Positions 63,940 through 64,000 of a stretch of 64,000 bases of DNA are shown here, piece after piece (position 1 is the first letter of the stretch; every line of letters starts with the position of its first letter). The notes under the pieces are model-generated. The model was not told the DNA's origin. It did not search any database and saw only the letters and a program-made list of their open reading frames with translations. The DNA lies in assembly GCA_964535735.1 (NCBI GenBank), contig CAZHTM010000008.1, forward strand, positions 14,056 through 78,055, given 5' to 3'. This stretch comes from J089 sp964535735. GTDB taxonomy: Bacteria > Fidelibacterota > Marinisomatia > Marinisomatales > J089. The translations under genes and the position numbers were made by a program.

Positions 63940-64000
63940 ACCTGCCTGGAATGCTCGGGCAAATAGGAATGATAAAATGATATGAACTTTTCAAAAGATG

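Larger units (their letters stand above)
63674..64000. other. Gene-free AT-rich tail of the window
   Basis: This 327-nt stretch holds no convincing gene. It contains a near-perfect hairpin right after the last stop, a small hairpin followed by five T, a promoter-like pair, and a copy of a motif also found before the lipid-kinase gene. An ATG at 63982 may open a gene that continues beyond the window; too little is visible to call it. Confidence 0.6.

Noticed and set aside
1..64000. CRISPR arrays, insertion sequences, prophage, tRNA and rRNA genes
   Set aside because: No regularly spaced direct repeats, transposase or integrase motifs, or cloverleaf or rRNA-like sequences were seen.

Overview
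The window reads as a stretch of chromosome from a Gram-negative-type (diderm) bacterium of the FCB superphylum. It most resembles Candidatus Marinimicrobia (SAR406 / Neomarinimicrobiota). That placement is inference. It rests on secreted proteins ending in type IX secretion (T9SS/Por) C-terminal sorting domains, gingipain-family (C25) proteins, an 'alternative' Bacteroidetes-like GlmU, a DUF5683-like protein, and LPS genes (waaA, an lptE-like gene, a GT9 glycosyltransferase). Coding density is very high, most genes lie on the + strand, and neighbouring genes often overlap by 1, 4 or 8 nt. I saw no tRNA, rRNA, CRISPR array, insertion sequence or prophage.

Layout. (1) 1-6310: pilus or type II-like secretion genes (secretin C-terminus, pilB, pilC) with a large Ig-repeat lipoprotein inserted between secretin and ATPase. 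(2) 6408-9980: a C25-family secreted protein ending in a dockerin-like module. (3) 10019-14673: a tightly overlapping pgsB-pgsC-pgsW cluster (poly-gamma-glutamate-type polymer synthesis), followed by two unrecognised genes: an exported protein with a duplicated domain and a probable outer-membrane beta-barrel. I propose these five as a diderm polymer synthesis and export system; this is the most interesting region. (4) 14723-24282: secreted proteins (beta-propeller lipoprotein, large propeller protein, M14 carboxypeptidase, second C25 protein), three of them with T9SS tails. (5) 24296-28976: glutaredoxin, a minus-strand four-gene unit that includes a 42-codon membrane protein ending in a T9SS-tailed metalloprotease, and a divergent TSP3-bearing beta-barrel protein. 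(6) 28984-44788: housekeeping and membrane genes (alaS, PPC-domain protein, ridA, alternative GlmU, lipid kinase, SLC6-type transporter, a membrane protein / ferredoxin / geranylgeranyl-reductase trio, dinG, hutH, guaB, rpsT). (7) 44939-54699: Crp/Fnr regulator, meaB, tatC, polyprenyl synthase, GT9, waaA, a fused two-domain ABC ATPase, a CDP-alcohol phosphatidyltransferase, ftsY, rimO. (8) 54788-63673: uvrB, galE, a receiver-less sigma-54 activator, an LptE-like lipoprotein with a calcium-loop insert, asnS, a LOG-like protein, acylphosphatase, nadE and a small secreted protein. (9) 63674-64000: a gene-free AT-rich tail with hairpins and a possible promoter.

How it fits together: the window combines envelope building (LPS, isoprenoid and phospholipid enzymes, Tat, FtsY), cell-surface and secreted proteins (pilus machinery, T9SS cargo, the pgs polymer cluster) and basic translation, nucleotide and repair genes. 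No T9SS machinery gene lies inside the window, so T9SS export of the cargo proteins must depend on genes elsewhere. All functions are read from motifs and family resemblance; no database search was run.
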